From assembly GCA_964451365.1 (NCBI GenBank), contig CAYVIB010000017.1, forward strand, positions 31,168 to 95,167: a stretch of DNA of 64,000 nt, given 5' to 3'. This document shows positions 16,101 through 26,434 of the stretch, one piece after another (position 1 is the stretch's first letter; every line of letters starts with the position of its first letter). Both the position numbers and the translations under genes were made by a program. The notes beneath the pieces were generated by a model, which did not search any database, had not been told where the DNA came from, and saw only the letters and a list, made by a program, of their open reading frames with translations. The stretch is from CAYVIB01 sp964451365. Its GTDB lineage: Bacteria; Pseudomonadota; Gammaproteobacteria; Pseudomonadales; Cellvibrionaceae.

Positions 16101-17648
16101 TTAATTACCGGTTAACTCGCCATACCAGCTTGCGGAAATCGCTGGCCAGATTCCCACAACGGCGTATTCCTCCAGAGGCAAAATAATTTCATCGCGCTCC
16201 TCGGGAGTCCATACCCGTCCCTGTGCCTGATGGCAAACCTGACACGTCGGCAGGTTTCGACCCCACTTGGTTTTCGCCATCATAAAAGGAATCGGGTCGT
16301 CTTCGGGATCTTCGTTTTGGTATTTCCCGACGATGGCATCCACGTTATCCACGCGGTGCTGCCAGGCATCCTGGCCGAAATACCAGATGTCGAATCCGTC
16401 CTGTACGTAAGCCAGGTCCAGCCAGATTCTGGCAACGTCCGGTAAGCCGGCTTTCATAAAGAAGTCGGAATAGCCGGTCATCACGGCGCCGGGGTTGAAG
16501 GAAAAGCGCGGACGGATTCCGCAGGTGCGCTGTTCCGGTTTGGCGAGGCATTCAGTGAAGGCGGCGTTCCAGGCGGCCATACCTTCTTCGAACGTGGTCC
16601 CGTTTTCAAAAAAGGAGTAGCCGAGGGTAAATGAATGAAAGGGCTTCTGGCGCAGGAACCATTCCCGGTGCTCATCGTTCAGGGCTTCTTCAACGATGGG
16701 ATCGCCATGCAGCGCCGCCAGCCACTGACGGCTGATCATGGACAGCCCGCCAACAATGGTCGCCATGCGAAACCGCGTGTAGTTTTCCGGATCAGCGGCC
16801 CAGGCCTCCTCGGCCTTGCGAGCCAGGTCCATGGTGCGCAGGGAAAAATACGAGGCGGTTATCATGTTATTCAACACAACGGGATCGTTATAGCGCTCCT
16901 CGCCGGATATCCACGAATGGGTGGCCATAATATAGAAGGACGTAAATACATTGTCCGGATTGGACAGGTAATCGCTCAGGAGGAGGTTGCTCGCGTGATA
17001 GCGATTGTGTTCGTTGTAGTTAAATGCGTCGATAAAATAACGGTGAGCAAACAAACCTTCCGTCACGTCCACATCGTTTTGCGGATGAATATACTTATTC
17101 AGTTTGCGTTCCACTTTTTGAATGGCCCGGTTCACCCAGCGATTGTCGCGCTCGTACTCCTGTACGCGGTACAGGAAATAAAGCCCGATAACGGTGCTTT
17201 TCAACGCGCGACCATCGTAACGGTATCCGCTTAAAAGGGATTTTTGCAGATTGAACAGCGCGAGAATTTTGGCGATATGAACGTTGTCCGGGTTTTCCAG
17301 GTAGATTCGCAACAGGTTTCTTTCATACATGGATATCATCGGGTACGAGGTGTGCGGCAATTCCGTCTGGTAGTCCGAAATGGGATCATACGTGCCGGGC
17401 TCATAGCGCTGGCCGATAACGGTATCTTCATTCCTGGGCCACAAGTTTAGAACATTGGTCCACGCTTCCCGAAGTTCGTGTTTTTTGATTCCCCATTTGT
17501 GCGAGTGTAACTGGGTAAATTTACCCGATTTACCCGGCCACAAATGGTCGGAATGCGCGTTGCCCCCATGGGCGAGGGAAAAATTACATAAAGATGCAAA
17601 AACAATAGCCGCCCCACCTATAAATGTGGTGCATTTTTTAATGGACAT
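16101..17648 (-). CDS. Secreted protein with one CxxCH heme motif, unknown family
   Basis: Exported protein of 515 residues: signal sequence MSIKKCTTFIGGAAIVFASL, then a His-rich mature N-terminus (AHGGNAHSDHLWPG, LHSHKWG). The middle is mostly helical, Trp/Tyr-rich and without recognisable repeats. One CQVCH motif (Cys469-His473) near the C-terminus indicates covalent heme c, which requires periplasmic maturation. No family recognised. The ATG at 17648 has AGGGGG five bases upstream. It lies 97 bases after the polyketide synthase on the same strand, so a redox tailoring or partner role is plausible but unproven. Confidence 0.65.
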   Translation of the reverse strand: MSIKKCTTFIGGAAIVFASLCNFSLAHGGNAHSDHLWPGKSGKFTQLHSHKWGIKKHELREAWTNVLNLWPRNEDTVIGQRYEPGTYDPISDYQTELPHTSYPMISMYERNLLRIYLENPDNVHIAKILALFNLQKSLLSGYRYDGRALKSTVIGLYFLYRVQEYERDNRWVNRAIQKVERKLNKYIHPQNDVDVTEGLFAHRYFIDAFNYNEHNRYHASNLLLSDYLSNPDNVFTSFYIMATHSWISGEERYNDPVVLNNMITASYFSLRTMDLARKAEEAWAADPENYTRFRMATIVGGLSMISRQWLAALHGDPIVEEALNDEHREWFLRQKPFHSFTLGYSFFENGTTFEEGMAAWNAAFTECLAKPEQRTCGIRPRFSFNPGAVMTGYSDFFMKAGLPDVARIWLDLAYVQDGFDIWYFGQDAWQHRVDNVDAIVGKYQNEDPEDDPIPFMMAKTKWGRNLPTCQVCHQAQGRVWTPEERDEIILPLEEYAVVGIWPAISASWYGELTGN

Positions 17649-17745
17649 AAAACCCCCTTGATTCATTTTTATGTTTCTTGAGTTTTTGTATGTGAATCCC
17701 GACGGAATTCACAGTACCGATACCGCGATAAATCTAAATCTACTG

Positions 17746-20700
17746 CTAATTCGAAGCTTCCCCTACACTTTTAACATCCACCATCGTCGGCGCGCTGGAC
17801 AGTGAGGCATCTATTGACGAAACAATCTCCCTCAAAACCTGATCAAATCGTGTTGCCAGCTGCAATATGGTTTTATGGTCATAAATCGCAGCGCTGTAAT
17901 CCCAATAGATATGAACCACACCATTGACCTCGTTCACGGAAATCAGCAGATACCAGGGAGTCTGGTTATCCGGGTTGATCCAGCTGTAACCTTCCAGCTC
18001 CCTTACACCCAGTTTGTCGTTTCGCAGAGGATTGCCCGCGTAATTGATCCATATTTTGGGGCGGGGTAACGAACGCATTTCTGTTTGTACGGTGGCGTCC
18101 TCATGGTAGGCCGTCAGCAGTTCCAGATTGGCCCCGCCATTTGGCAGATTTTCAACCTGGTTACTTACTTCTGTAACCAGTTGAATCGAACTGCACTTTT
18201 CCGGCCGATTTAGATAAATAACGTTCTGCATTGACAGCCAGCCAATGGTTCTGGACAGATCGATTTCCTCGTTGTTGGAAAGGAATCCGCGGCCATTGTC
18301 CACGGAGCCAAAAGCAACGGTTGAGTAATCCTTCCACTCGGACATCGTCACCAGGAAAGCCGACAGAAGAACGTCAAAACTTTTGATATTCCGGGTTTTT
18401 GGAAGTGTGCGCATCACTTTGCCACTTAACTCCCCACGAAGCTCTGACTCATAGCGAACGTGTGTGCGCATCACCCGCCTATTCAGATTCCCGGGGTGAT
18501 CGACGGGCACCGAGCAGGCACTATCGAGAGAAAGTGACTTCCAGTAAACAATTTCCTGCCGGAATTCATCGGAGCTTGCCAGGCAACTCAGTGCGGCAAC
18601 CCAATCTCTCACTGGTGTGGTTTGCGGGGGCAGGTTTATGGATTTACCTTCCATCAGTTGCCGATACGCAGACAGAACATCCTCCGTCAGGATATGGATC
18701 GAATAACCGTCCAATGCCGAATGGTGCAGAGTGAACAGCACAACCATTTTGCTCTCGTCACCGAAATGAACAATGGTGACTTTTACCAGTGGATCGCTTT
18801 CCAGTTTATGAGCCTGCGAGTTCTGCTCCGCATAATCTTTTAACTTGGAGAGCAATTCCTTTTTATTTTTGATCGCCCGCCAGTCCAGCTCGACCACCGC
18901 CTGATATTCCTGGTGTACAACAAGTCTCTGTATCCAGCCATTGTCGGTTTGGTAGAGGCGGGCGCGAAGCGAATCGTGCTGTGAGCAAACATGATTTACC
19001 GCCTGACTCAGTTTTTCGATATCGTAAGGCGTATTTGTTTCAAAATAGTGATTGGTAATCATCCACTGGGGGTGGATTTTCACCCAGGATAAAAAGTTCT
19101 TCTGTTCCGCGGTCAGGGGAACCTCGCCGATAAACACTTCGTCTCCAGCACCCTGTTGTCCGGTTTCCGTGTTTGAAAAATCGAGCTGCAAAAGGTAGGC
19201 AACTATTTTTCTCACGCTGGGGTTTTTCATTATCAGGCTGGTGGGCAACGTTTGTTTCACCAGATTCTGGATTCCGTTTTTTAATTCCATGGCCATCAAT
19301 GAGTTGACACCGTAGTCAAAAATATTGCCGTCCACATCGATGGCCTCCGCCGAATCCAGTCCCAAAACCGCGGCCAGGGTTTTGCTGACATTTTTCACCA
19401 GCATGGACTCCCTGACGTCGGAAGAGGCTTTCAAAAACGAATGCAGGAAATCCTGCTGTTTCGTATCGCTCTTGATTTTAATCAGGTGTTTTAGCAGGGT
19501 TTTCTTTTCCGGCTGGGGATACTGCCGGCCGATCAGGCTCCAGTCAATATCGAAAACACCCGCCTGAACAACGCGGTGCGTGAGCAAATCCGCCATGCCG
19601 GCAAGGCCCTGGTTTGTCGACAGCGGAAACATGCCCGCCTGTTTCATCCGTTGCCGGTCGCGATCATCAAGATTTGCCGCCATGCCGGCATCGGCCCATG
19701 GTCCCCAGTTAATTGTCAATGCGGGCAAACCGCGTGTGCGACGGTAAAAGGCCAGCGCATCCATAAAGGCATTGGCGTAAGCGTAATTGCTTTGTCCGGC
19801 CCAGCCGATGACAGACGCGATAGAGGAAAAACAGACGAACAGGTCCAATGAAAGATGACGCGTCGCGAGATGTAAATTCCACGCACCTTTTATTTTGGGT
19901 GCCAGGACCTTGCGGATTTTTTCCTCCGTTTGCTGCACGATAACGCCGTCGTCAAGTACGCCGGCGGAGTGGATAATCCCGCCCAACGGAGGCAGGGATG
20001 ATTGAATACGCGCAATCACTTTCTCCACATCGGCGCAATGGGTGACGTCCGCCTGCATGACGTTCACGGAAATATCGAAAGACCGGACCTGTTCAATTTT
20101 TTTGAGCGCTTCTTCATTTGGCTCGCGACGACCGATGAGCACAATTGATTTAGCGCCGTTTTCCGCCAGCCAGTCCATTATCTGCAGTCCCAGTCCGCCC
20201 AGTCCGCCGGTAACCAGATAGCTTCGGTTCGATTCGATATAGGCCTCCGAGAGACCTTCGACTCCCACGGATGGCGTCACCGAATAATCCAGGGTCAGCC
20301 ATTCGTTATGTTCAGCGGCCTGCGAATATTGCCTTGCGTACTCTTCCGCGCTGACACAACGCGGCTCCATCGCCGCCAGCAAGTCGCAATCCAAATCGTC
20401 AAGATTGGGTTTGAAGCCGCCGTAGATCCGCCGAACAATGGCGTCCAGGAAACTTCCAACCGAAATAATATGCTGCGAGTAACTTCCGCGTTTTGCCGTG
20501 GAAGTTTGCGAGGCTGAACGATTGTTGTTGGAAGCAAAAGTCACCAGATGGCCAAAGTCGCCCACAAGGCTTTCCGCTTCACCCGGCATTTCGCCGTGCC
20601 AGCTGCCCACAACCGCGTCGAATCCACCGGCTGGCATCGCCTTTTTAATTTCCCGCATATACGCGTAGTCGTTACAGCGGATTGTGTTTGGGTATCCCAT

Positions 20701-23700
20701 TGAAGTGAATCGCGCGAGCGCTTCTTCATTCGCGACGGTGACTACAACCTGAATTCCGAGTTTCCTGGCTATGCCGAGCGCGGCGTAACCAAATGGCGAA
20801 TCGGCCTGGTGCAGAAGCATGGTGCTGCCCGGCCGCAGGTTCAGACGTTGTTCAAAAAGGTTTGTGACGAGCAAATGCGGTGCAACGTACAGCGCGGTAT
20901 TTGCGGAGCCCGGGTGACCCGGCAGTGGAATCAGGTGGTTTTCATCCACGTAATAGTGTGAGCGGGGTAATTCAGTGGAAAAATAAATAGCAATATCTTC
21001 TTCTTTAAACCTGTTTGCGAGCGCACCTGTCTTCGCCACGCATCCAACAACAACGTTACAGGCCAAATCCTTGCTGTTGCCGCTGTCGTTGCTACGCGGC
21101 AGTATTGCGCTGTACGCACTTTGGAAAAAAACTTCGTTATCTTTAGGTTCCCGTGATTCAAGTAGTTGAAAATCCCAGTTGCCTCCCGGATTATCCTGTA
21201 AAACCCTGAACGCTTTGCCCGTCGCAAAGCGATAGGGTTTGTGGGTATAGTGCTTGAAGCGCTGATTGCCCAGGCGCTCGAGGCGGTGAATAAAACGCCC
21301 GGTGCCCCGGTAGGCGATTTCCTCTTCGTCGCTGTCGGATAAAACTTCCGAGACCAGCAGCGGAATGCTTTGCGAATCCCCGTCCGCAGGTAAATCCACC
21401 AATGAAATTTTCAGCTCCGGATGCTCATTGGCCAGCACACGACCAAAACCCCACAGACCCGCGCCGGGGAGATGAGTGCTGTCTGACTCGGGTAGCACCA
21501 TCTGGGTACCACGGCTGACTAAAAATACCTTTTGTGAAAGCTGGAACTCAACACCCGCCAGCGCGCGCGTGAAGTTAACCGCCGAAACGGCGTTGTTTTC
21601 ACAGACGGCTCCAAGCGCTTCCGCTGAAATGTTCTCTGTCCCGGGGCCGGAGTCGTGCAGAAAGACCACGCCTTTCGAAAGACCTGCATGTTCGCGAAAG
21701 ACCTGTTCCATATCCTCGATACTGCCGGCCCGGATCATGTAATGATTATCCGAATATTTTTTACAGGCTTCGCCAAATTGTACGACACACACCTTCTGTT
21801 TTTTTATTTCGAGTTCCGCTTTGACCGCCCGCCACAATTCATCTCCATCCGCCAGTAAAATCCAGAGCCCGTTGTCGCCGGCTTTTACTTCATCAAGCGG
21901 TTGTTCCATCCATTCAAAATCGTAGGTGAGAATCTTGCTGCTGGCGTCACCTGCTTGCTTGCGCTGGATTGCCAGCACCTCAATGCCGAACACCTCCACC
22001 AGAATATTTCCCTCTTCGTCGCACAACGTAATATTGCCCAGCACTCGTGTGGCGCTGGCTTCGAGGGTTTCGTAGTAGCTGTAGCATTTTCCGTGGGGTT
22101 TGCGGTAGTAGCAAATAGCGTCGATACCGGCTGGCAGGTATCCCAGGTCCACGGTTGCGAAAAAAGTCTGGAACGCGAGGTCCAGTATGACGGGGTGGAG
22201 AAAATAATCTTTTTGCTCGTCCAGAACCTGTTGGGAAAGATTGATTTCCGCCAAAGCCTTGTCATTATTGACGTAAATAAAATCTATCCCTTTAAAGGTG
22301 TTTTCATATTCCAGGCCGAGCGTGCGGCAGTGCCCGTAAAATTCCTCCCGGTGCCTGCGATCGGGCATGGAATTTAAAATAGCGCTTAAATCCAGCGGTT
22401 TTTCCGGGGCGGGCTTTTTCTTGTCGGCGATTTTTCCGCTGGCGTGTTTTATCCATTCTGTTCCCGAACTGTCAGGAGCATTAATGGAAAATTCTTCGCT
22501 GGTGGGGTCGAAGCTGCTCTCTATTACCCGCAGATTGCTGTCGTTCAGATAAAGCGCCTGGTGGAAATTGATATTTTCCAAAACGAGACAACCGGAATGC
22601 CCGGATTCCTCATCCAGCGTACTACGCGAGGAGGCTATCGAAAGCCCCATTTCGACGTAGGCCGCGCCGGGATAAACAATGTCGTTACCGACTTTGTGGT
22701 CGCGTAGGTAAGGAAATTCGTTCAGGTCTAACTGGTGTTGCCAAAGCCAATGACCGGAACCGAGCTTGCCGCCCAGAAGGGGAAACCGGGCTGCTTCGAA
22801 CGCGCCGAGAAAGCCGGTGTTTTTCAATCGTGCCTGGCGGACTTCTTCCGCCTCGCACCAGTAGGACGACCTCTGCCAGGCGTAGTTCGGCAGCGCTTCG
22901 ACCTTGCCTTTTTCCGGATACAGCGCGTCCCACGGAGAAAGTACATTGTTTATGTGCAGCAGGGCGATGGTTTCGCAAAGATTATTCACCGCGTCCTGCT
23001 CCCGTCTCAGCGTGGGAATAATCGCCGGTTGCGACTCCCGGGATGCAAGTGTGCTTTTAATTGAGGATACCAATGCCGCGTGAGGCGCAATTTCGATAAA
23101 AGTCCCTGCACCGCAATCGGCGATATTTTCGATGGCGCCTTTAAAATTGACCGGTTCCCGCACATTGTGAAACCAGTACTCGGCCGACCAGTCACCTTCC
23201 CGGGTTTCACTCGCGCTGACAGTGGAAAAAAGCCTTATCCTTGGTTTTTGCGGGCGGATATTTTGCAGGCAGTCCAGCAGTGCCGGTTTCAGTTGATCCA
23301 TCACGGGACTGTGGTAGGGAACGTTTACTTTCAGGAAGCGGGCGAAAATGCCACTCTCGTCCAGTTTGTTCGCAATTTCCTCCAGTACTGCCGCATCGCC
23401 GGACAAGGTAATGGCGTCTTCGCTGTTGATCGCGCCGATGGAGACCTTATCTTCCTTTCCGGATAAATAAGCCGGGAGTTCGCTTACCGGCAGGCCAACC
23501 GCGAGCATTTTGCCCATGCCCTCGGTGGTGTGCTGCAAACGACTTCGATGGTAGATTACCTGGATGGCATCGTCGAAACTCAATGCGCCGGCAATGTACG
23601 AGGCGGCGACTTCACCGGCGCTGTGACCGACCACAAAGTCCGGGAAAATGCCCCACGACTGAAGCAGTTCCGCCAGCGCCACCTGGGTGGCAAATATGAC

Positions 23701-25551
23701 CGGTTGCGCGATGTGCGTGGAGTGAATCGAGTCTTTGTCGCCGGAGTTAAAAATATTATTCACCAGCGACCAGCCCGTAAGTGGAGCCAGTGCCTTGTCG
23801 CACAGATCCAACGCCTGCTTAAATACTGGCTCGCTGTCATACAGCTCGCGGCCAACACCGGCCCACTGCGTACCCATGCCGGAAAATACAAAACATATTT
23901 TGTCGCTGGCGTTTGTTTGTTCAACGCCAGACCAGACGTTAGGCAGAATTTTTCCTTCCCGCCACGAAGTCAGCGAATCGATAAATTCGCTTACCGTAGC
24001 CGCCGCCGCGACCAATCGATGTTTATAGTGGTCCCGTCGCAATGATGCTGTGTAGCAAATGTCGTGCAGAAGATCGTCGGGAGAACCGGAATTCCTTTCC
24101 GCCACTTCCCGAAAAAAAGCAATATAGGAGTCCGCCATGTCGGCGAGCGCCTTTTCGGATTTCGCGCTGATCGGAAGCAGCTTCCTGCCGTTGTTAACAA
24201 CCGGTGCCTGGGTTCGCGCCTTAACCTCAACGGCAGGTGCCTGTTCAATAATCACGTTCGAGTTGGTGCCGCCGAACCCAAAGGAATTCACCAGTGCCCG
24301 GCGGGGTTTGCCTTTTGTATCGGGCCACGGCATTGCCCGCTCCGCAATCCGAAGGCGAAGTTGTTGTAAGTCGATGGCGGGATTAACCCTTTTTAAATGC
24401 AGGTTCCCCGGAATTGTCCCTTCGTTGATGGCAAGTACGGTTTTCATCAGCCCCGCCATTCCGGCGGCGGATTCCATATGCCCGACGTTGCTTTTGACCG
24501 AGCCGATGACGCAGGGCTCGCCCTCTCGATCCTTTAGCAGGGACCCCAATGCATTAACTTCTATTGGATCACCCACCGCTGTGCCGGTACCGTGTGCCTC
24601 GGCATATTGAATATCTTTTGGAGAAATACCCGCTTTTTGAAAAGATTTTGCCAGTAATTTTTTTTGCGACTCGCCGTTTGGTACGGTAATACCCAGCGTC
24701 TGCCCGTCCTGGTTTACCGCGCTTGCTTTAATTACAGCCAATACGGGATCGCCCTGTTCCATAGCGTCGCGCAGCGGCTTAACTATCACCAGGCCGGCAC
24801 CCTCGCTTCGCACATAGCCGTTGGCGCTTTCATCGAAACTTTTGCAGTAACCATCCGGGGAAAGCATCGACGCGGCGCAGATGGACATGGTTAATTCCGG
24901 ACGCAACAGAATATTTACACCGCCCGCGATCGCCATATCGCTGTCGCCATTTAATATTGCTTTACACGCTAAATCCAGCGCGACAAGCGAGGAGGAACAG
25001 GCAGTATCGAGCGTGACACTGGGCCCGATTAGATCGAATAAGTAGGAAATTCGATTGGCCGTTAATGTCATTGAGGGCCCTGTTGCTGTATGGCTTGTCA
25101 TGTTCTTATGCGCGTTGGAATCGAGCAGCAATTGCTCGTAGTCGTGCATAAACTGCCCGATATAGACTGCGGTATTGCTGCCCCTGACAGTGCTGGGTTT
25201 TATTCCGGCGTTCTCCAGCGCTTCCTGGGTAATCTCAAGTAACCAGCGGTGTTGTGGATCAATATGCGGGGCTTCCTTCGGTGAAATTCCGAAAAACAAC
25301 GGATCAAACTGATCAATCTGGTTAACAAAACCACCGCGTTTTACGTACATGCGGTTCGGTTTGGTTTTGTCGGGGTCGTAGTAGGAATGAATGTCCCAGC
25401 GCTCTGGTGGAATGTCGATAATGCCATTTCCACCTTCCAACAAAAATTGCAGAAATTGCTTTGGTGAACTGACGTTGCCGGGATAGCGGCACGCCATGCC
25501 TACGATCGCGATATCCGGACTGTCGCAACGCGCGAAAGATTCTGTTTTCAA
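17746..25551 (-). CDS. Iterative type I polyketide synthase with C-terminal condensation domain
   Basis: A 2601-residue single-module synthase. KS (about 11-435) has Cys185 (TACSSS), His320 (EAHGTGT) and His358 (NVGH). AT (about 552-850) has Ser644 (GHSAGE), with VPYH744-747 at the specificity position. DH (about 920-1195) has His952 (DHKVGNDIVYPG) and Asp1124 (HPVILDLAF). A structural psiKR follows, then an ER-like region (about 1440-1740) whose nucleotide motif reads HQADSPFG1581-1588 instead of HAAAGGVG. KR (about 1775-1950) has TGGLGGLG, Tyr1923 and LDD1866-1868 (B type). ACP has Ser2084 (GVNSL). The condensation domain (about 2140-2590) has HHSALDG2276-2282. No methyltransferase or thioesterase domain. 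Start codon TTG at 25551, required because the first ATG lies inside the KS. Confidence 0.93.
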   Translation of the reverse strand: MKTESFARCDSPDIAIVGMACRYPGNVSSPKQFLQFLLEGGNGIIDIPPERWDIHSYYDPDKTKPNRMYVKRGGFVNQIDQFDPLFFGISPKEAPHIDPQHRWLLEITQEALENAGIKPSTVRGSNTAVYIGQFMHDYEQLLLDSNAHKNMTSHTATGPSMTLTANRISYLFDLIGPSVTLDTACSSSLVALDLACKAILNGDSDMAIAGGVNILLRPELTMSICAASMLSPDGYCKSFDESANGYVRSEGAGLVIVKPLRDAMEQGDPVLAVIKASAVNQDGQTLGITVPNGESQKKLLAKSFQKAGISPKDIQYAEAHGTGTAVGDPIEVNALGSLLKDREGEPCVIGSVKSNVGHMESAAGMAGLMKTVLAINEGTIPGNLHLKRVNPAIDLQQLRLRIAERAMPWPDTKGKPRRALVNSFGFGGTNSNVIIEQAPAVEVKARTQAPVVNNGRKLLPISAKSEKALADMADSYIAFFREVAERNSGSPDDLLHDICYTASLRRDHYKHRLVAAAATVSEFIDSLTSWREGKILPNVWSGVEQTNASDKICFVFSGMGTQWAGVGRELYDSEPVFKQALDLCDKALAPLTGWSLVNNIFNSGDKDSIHSTHIAQPVIFATQVALAELLQSWGIFPDFVVGHSAGEVAASYIAGALSFDDAIQVIYHRSRLQHTTEGMGKMLAVGLPVSELPAYLSGKEDKVSIGAINSEDAITLSGDAAVLEEIANKLDESGIFARFLKVNVPYHSPVMDQLKPALLDCLQNIRPQKPRIRLFSTVSASETREGDWSAEYWFHNVREPVNFKGAIENIADCGAGTFIEIAPHAALVSSIKSTLASRESQPAIIPTLRREQDAVNNLCETIALLHINNVLSPWDALYPEKGKVEALPNYAWQRSSYWCEAEEVRQARLKNTGFLGAFEAARFPLLGGKLGSGHWLWQHQLDLNEFPYLRDHKVGNDIVYPGAAYVEMGLSIASSRSTLDEESGHSGCLVLENINFHQALYLNDSNLRVIESSFDPTSEEFSINAPDSSGTEWIKHASGKIADKKKPAPEKPLDLSAILNSMPDRRHREEFYGHCRTLGLEYENTFKGIDFIYVNNDKALAEINLSQQVLDEQKDYFLHPVILDLAFQTFFATVDLGYLPAGIDAICYYRKPHGKCYSYYETLEASATRVLGNITLCDEEGNILVEVFGIEVLAIQRKQAGDASSKILTYDFEWMEQPLDEVKAGDNGLWILLADGDELWRAVKAELEIKKQKVCVVQFGEACKKYSDNHYMIRAGSIEDMEQVFREHAGLSKGVVFLHDSGPGTENISAEALGAVCENNAVSAVNFTRALAGVEFQLSQKVFLVSRGTQMVLPESDSTHLPGAGLWGFGRVLANEHPELKISLVDLPADGDSQSIPLLVSEVLSDSDEEEIAYRGTGRFIHRLERLGNQRFKHYTHKPYRFATGKAFRVLQDNPGGNWDFQLLESREPKDNEVFFQSAYSAILPRSNDSGNSKDLACNVVVGCVAKTGALANRFKEEDIAIYFSTELPRSHYYVDENHLIPLPGHPGSANTALYVAPHLLVTNLFEQRLNLRPGSTMLLHQADSPFGYAALGIARKLGIQVVVTVANEEALARFTSMGYPNTIRCNDYAYMREIKKAMPAGGFDAVVGSWHGEMPGEAESLVGDFGHLVTFASNNNRSASQTSTAKRGSYSQHIISVGSFLDAIVRRIYGGFKPNLDDLDCDLLAAMEPRCVSAEEYARQYSQAAEHNEWLTLDYSVTPSVGVEGLSEAYIESNRSYLVTGGLGGLGLQIMDWLAENGAKSIVLIGRREPNEEALKKIEQVRSFDISVNVMQADVTHCADVEKVIARIQSSLPPLGGIIHSAGVLDDGVIVQQTEEKIRKVLAPKIKGAWNLHLATRHLSLDLFVCFSSIASVIGWAGQSNYAYANAFMDALAFYRRTRGLPALTINWGPWADAGMAANLDDRDRQRMKQAGMFPLSTNQGLAGMADLLTHRVVQAGVFDIDWSLIGRQYPQPEKKTLLKHLIKIKSDTKQQDFLHSFLKASSDVRESMLVKNVSKTLAAVLGLDSAEAIDVDGNIFDYGVNSLMAMELKNGIQNLVKQTLPTSLIMKNPSVRKIVAYLLQLDFSNTETGQQGAGDEVFIGEVPLTAEQKNFLSWVKIHPQWMITNHYFETNTPYDIEKLSQAVNHVCSQHDSLRARLYQTDNGWIQRLVVHQEYQAVVELDWRAIKNKKELLSKLKDYAEQNSQAHKLESDPLVKVTIVHFGDESKMVVLFTLHHSALDGYSIHILTEDVLSAYRQLMEGKSINLPPQTTPVRDWVAALSCLASSDEFRQEIVYWKSLSLDSACSVPVDHPGNLNRRVMRTHVRYESELRGELSGKVMRTLPKTRNIKSFDVLLSAFLVTMSEWKDYSTVAFGSVDNGRGFLSNNEEIDLSRTIGWLSMQNVIYLNRPEKCSSIQLVTEVSNQVENLPNGGANLELLTAYHEDATVQTEMRSLPRPKIWINYAGNPLRNDKLGVRELEGYSWINPDNQTPWYLLISVNEVNGVVHIYWDYSAAIYDHKTILQLATRFDQVLREIVSSIDASLSSAPTMVDVKSVGEASN

Positions 25552-26434
25552 TGTAGCCCCCGATAAAATCTTGGATATTCAACAAATGTTGTCGCTAAAA
25601 ATTCCTTTCTCGCTTGCCCGGAATTCAATAAAAGACGCCAGAGCAAGTAAAACGGAATGCCAACTTGGTTATGTAATGTTTAATTTAGATGGCGAAAATG
25701 GATAGAGCGCCAAAGTTTTATGGTTTTGCTTTCATTATGAAAAATATGTGCTACGCGCCAGCGCAGCGAATATACACAAAAAAATATGTACGTTTGAAGT
25801 AATTAATGAAAAATGCGCAACGAATGTCGCGCAAAATATTTTATGGTCGCTAAATTATTTGTTGTAGTTGATCGTGACGCCATATCTAGAATGCGTTTGG
25901 TGTTCTTTTAAACACGGAAAGTTTTTTTGATTGCAAATAATTTGCAGAACGGATGAAGCTGCTTCGCAAATAAAAATTTTCCTGCTGAAAAATTAAACTA
26001 ATCGTCTTACTTTCCACCTTCTCTTAAGGGGGTGGACATCCAGCGCGATCGTACACGACGTGAGCTTGCGGGCCTTCAATAGCCCCGGTACAGTCAGGGA
26101 TATTTACTGGCGCGAGCGGTTTTTGCCGGTGACTTGTTCGCTGAGACTTCGGTTTTGAACAGCTTCGCTAAATGCTCCTGCGTCGCTTGCAAGCTCGAAG
26201 GTTTCTGAAGGGCCCTCCGGTAGGCGAACTTACCACCGTGATTTTAAGCAAAATTGACATAAGGAAGTGTTATTCGCCCCAGACGTCGACCTGATTCAAC
26301 TGCATGGAGTTAAATTGGCATATGTTGATACAATGTCGTCGCCCACCCTCCAGGGTTAAAAGCATTTTCTAAAGCCTTTGCAGGTATAGATGCTGACACA
26401 TGTTTTCTCTATCTAAAAAAACGAGGAAGAGACG
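25552..26434. other. Long divergent intergenic region upstream of the PKS
   Basis: 883 bases between the polyketide synthase (-) and the methyltransferase (+). The part next to the PKS (25700-26000) is strongly AT-rich, with many AAAATA-type runs, and probably holds its promoter. 26040-26260 is more GC-rich with no open frame of note. No tRNA, repeat or gene could be supported. Confidence 0.5.

Noticed and set aside
25322..25585. Upstream frame starting MLNIQDF as the true PKS start
   Set aside because: It is in a different frame from the KS domain; the TTG at 25551 gives the in-frame start.
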